The notes under the pieces were generated by a model that was not told the DNA's origin, searched no databases, and saw only the letters and a list, made by a program, of their open reading frames with translations. Made by a program: the position numbers and the translations under genes. A stretch of 64,000 nucleotides of DNA from Pseudobowmanella zhangzhouensis (GTDB lineage Bacteria; Pseudomonadota; Gammaproteobacteria; Enterobacterales; Alteromonadaceae): positions 310,001 to 374,000 of the forward strand of contig NZ_JBHSYO010000003.1 of the NCBI RefSeq assembly GCF_042662685.1. Direction: 5' to 3'. Shown here in pieces: positions 62,094-64,000 of this stretch (the first letter of the stretch is position 1; each line of letters opens with the position of its first letter).

Positions 62094-63701
62094 ATGACTC
62101 AGTCAATTGAACATCGTTGTGATGTTTTGATTATTGGCAGCGGCGCTGCCGGTTTAAGTATGGCCTTGCAATTAGCCGACCACTGTCAGGTCATTGTGCT
62201 CAGTAAAGGGCCAATCGCAGAAGGTTCCACCTATTATGCTCAGGGTGGAATCGCGGCGGTATTTGATGAAGACGACAGCATTGACGCCCATGTGGCTGAT
62301 ACATTGGATGCCGGTGCCGGTTTGTGTGAAGAGGCGGCGGTAAGGTTTACTGCCTCGCGGGCGAAACAGGCGATGGAATGGCTGATTCAGTTTGGCGTGC
62401 CGTTTGATCAGGAAAAAGGCCCAAAGGGTCAAACCCGTTATCATCTGACCCGTGAAGGGGGGCATAGTCACAGGCGGATTTTGCATGCCGCCGATGCCAC
62501 TGGTAAAGCGGTGCAAACCACTCTGGTAGATGCGGTCCGCGCACATCCGAATATCCATATTTTTGAACGTTACAATGCCATCGACCTGATTCGCAGTAAG
62601 CAGCAGCGCCAGCGTTTGGTTGGCGCCTATGTGTGGAATCGTAACCGCGAACATGTTGAAACCATACGCGCTCGCTTTTTGGCATTGGCGACCGGCGGCG
62701 CCAGCAAGGTGTACCAATATACCTCGAATCCGGATGTCGCCAGTGGTGATGGCATCGCGATGGCCTGGCGCGCTGGATGTGACGTCGCCAATATGGAATT
62801 CAATCAGTTCCATCCAACCTGCCTGTACCACCCGGAAGCACGAAACTTTCTGATCACTGAGGCACTGCGGGGTGAAGGTGCACTGCTGAAACGCCCGGAT
62901 GGTAGTCGTTTTATGCCTGCCTTCGATGAGCGGGCTGAACTGGCACCACGGGACATCGTTGCCCGTGCAATCGACTATGAGATGAAACGCCTCGGTGCGG
63001 ACTGCATGTACCTGGATATATCGCACAAGCCGGCCGACTTTATCGTCAAACATTTTCCAACGATTTACCGCAAGTGTCGCTCGTTGGGTATCGATATTAC
63101 CCGTCAGCCTATTCCGGTCGTACCCGCTGCGCATTACAGCTGCGGTGGGGTTGTTACCGACCTGAATGCCAAAACTACGTTGGAAAATTTATACGCGGTA
63201 GGTGAAGTGGCCTATACCGGCTTGCATGGTGCCAATCGCATGGCAAGTAATAGTTTGCTGGAATGCGTCGTGTTTGCCCATGCTGGTGCAGCGCATATCA
63301 TCTCGCGTCTCAATGAGTTTGAGTCTGAAGAAAAGGTCGCCCCATGGGATGAATCTCAGGTCACCAACTCCGATGAAGAAGTCGTTATTCAGCACAACTG
63401 GCATGAGCTTAGATTGTTTATGTGGGACTATGTAGGGATAGTGCGTACTAACAAACGTTTGGAGCGTGCGTTACGCAGGATCGAACTTTTGCAGCAGGAA
63501 ATTCACGAATATTACAGTCACTTCCGCGTTAGCAATAACTTATTGGAATTACGTAATTTAGTGCAGGTCGCTGAATTAATTGTGCGCTGTGCGATTACTC
63601 GAAAGGAATCGCGGGGGCTCCATTACAATCTGGACTTTCCTGAGCCATCTGCGCCCAGTGGACCGACTGTACTGACACCGGATCCGGTAACTGATCACTG
63701 A
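62094..63701 (+). CDS. nadB: L-aspartate oxidase NadB
   Basis: NadB oxidises L-aspartate to iminoaspartate, the first step of de novo NAD synthesis, in complex with NadA. The 535-residue product from ATG 62094 has the FAD motif VLIIGSGAAGLSMALQL at the N-terminus, STYYAQGGIAAVFDEDDSI, HPTCLYHPEARNFLITEALR and the C-terminal RIELLQQEIHEYYSHFRV. The upstream in-frame start at 61953 adds 47 residues without homology. Divergent from rpoE as in E. coli. Confidence 0.96.
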   Translation: MTQSIEHRCDVLIIGSGAAGLSMALQLADHCQVIVLSKGPIAEGSTYYAQGGIAAVFDEDDSIDAHVADTLDAGAGLCEEAAVRFTASRAKQAMEWLIQFGVPFDQEKGPKGQTRYHLTREGGHSHRRILHAADATGKAVQTTLVDAVRAHPNIHIFERYNAIDLIRSKQQRQRLVGAYVWNRNREHVETIRARFLALATGGASKVYQYTSNPDVASGDGIAMAWRAGCDVANMEFNQFHPTCLYHPEARNFLITEALRGEGALLKRPDGSRFMPAFDERAELAPRDIVARAIDYEMKRLGADCMYLDISHKPADFIVKHFPTIYRKCRSLGIDITRQPIPVVPAAHYSCGGVVTDLNAKTTLENLYAVGEVAYTGLHGANRMASNSLLECVVFAHAGAAHIISRLNEFESEEKVAPWDESQVTNSDEEVVIQHNWHELRLFMWDYVGIVRTNKRLERALRRIELLQQEIHEYYSHFRVSNNLLELRNLVQVAELIVRCAITRKESRGLHYNLDFPEPSAPSGPTVLTPDPVTDH

Positions 63702-64000
63702 TCTCACCTAACAAATGGACGGTTTCCTGGCTGCCTGTCAGGCTAAACTGTCCACCATTTTCTTGTCCTTGCCAGTTGATATTGACGCTGGCAGGCAAGC
63801 TGACCGGCTTTTTAAAATCGACCCGACAATGAAAACGGCTTAATTCCCGTTGCTCCGCCACCGCCGCCAGGCAACGCGCCTTACTCCACATACCATGCAT
63901 AATCTGACGATTAAAACCGAACAACCGCGCGGTAACAGGCCACAAATGGATCGGATTGTAGTCACCGGATACTTTGGCATAGCGACGGCCAAGATCATCA
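63595..64000 (-). CDS. MaoC-like acyl dehydratase, 3' part
   Basis: The reading frame is open to the right edge. Translating backwards from the stop at 63595, the visible part includes YAKVSGDYNPIHLWPVTARL and GFNRQIMHGMWSKARCLA, the hot-dog fold hydratase signature of MaoC-type enzymes (catalytic Asp and His in SGDxNPIH). The gene starts beyond the window. Its 3' end lies 107 bases inside the convergent nadB. Substrate unknown; likely a beta-hydroxyacyl dehydratase or hydratase. Confidence 0.82.
   Translation of the reverse strand, partial: DDLGRRYAKVSGDYNPIHLWPVTARLFGFNRQIMHGMWSKARCLAAVAEQRELSRFHCRVDFKKPVSLPASVNINWQGQENGGQFSLTGSQETVHLLGEISDQLPDPVSVQSVHWAQMAQESPDCNGAPAIPFE

Noticed and set aside
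62172..63134. 320-residue open frame antisense to nadB
   Set aside because: Long frames opposite GC-rich conserved genes are common; it has no ribosome site or recognisable motif.

Overview
The window reads as chromosome of a polar-flagellated marine gammaproteobacterium, most likely Alteromonadales (Alteromonadaceae-like). This rests on the FlrA/FlrB/FlrC sigma-54 flagellar hierarchy, the E. coli/Shewanella-like housekeeping order (radA-serB-ytjB, era-rnc-lepB-lepA, rseCBA-rpoE, nadB) and protein similarity recalled by eye; no database search was possible. Layout. (1) 1-13616, minus strand: flagellar core, transcribed flrA, then flrBC, then fliEFGHIJ, then fliKLM with a probable fliN start at the left edge. 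Each of the three later units has a good -24/-12 (sigma-54) promoter in the gap before it. (2) 13795-14595: a divergent flagellin. (3) 14847-23885, plus strand: a very large Maf-type (DUF115) flagellin glycosyltransferase, then wbpB-wbpD-wbpE-like genes, a legB-like dehydratase, a sugar nucleotidyltransferase and a glycosyltransferase. A near-consensus sigma-28 promoter lies just after maf. (4) 41775-23827, minus strand: one apparent 19-gene transcription unit. It runs pseB, pseC, pseF, a GT9-like gene, pseI, pseG, pseH (pseudaminic acid synthesis); then acyl carrier protein, AMP-forming ligase, LuxE-like and LuxC-like enzymes; then a LicD fusion, Stealth phosphotransferase, small Rossmann proteins, GT4, AsnB-like amidotransferase, WbpI-like epimerase and sulfotransferase. 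A clear sigma-54 promoter sits before pseB. (5) 41876-45374, minus strand: fliT-like, fliS, fliD, flaG and a conventional flagellin with a sigma-28 promoter and a structured leader of about 170 nt. (6) 45785-64000: housekeeping genes (ettA, two PilZ proteins, radA, serB, ytjB, tatD, pdxH, era, rnc, lepB, lepA, rseC, rseB, rseA, rpoE, nadB) and the 3' part of a MaoC-like dehydratase. How it fits together: FlrA, FlrB/FlrC and FliA would time filament assembly. The central island would build nucleotide-activated sugars (CMP-pseudaminic acid, a di-N-acetylated uronic acid) plus acyl, phosphoryl, amide and sulfate decorations, and Maf would load nonulosonate glycans onto flagellin. The most unusual content is a complete fatty-acid activation and reduction module (ACP, ligase, LuxE, LuxC) without luciferase inside this sigma-54-linked glycan operon, together with three related small Rossmann modules of unknown role. 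I saw no rRNA, tRNA, CRISPR array, insertion sequence, integrase or replication origin.
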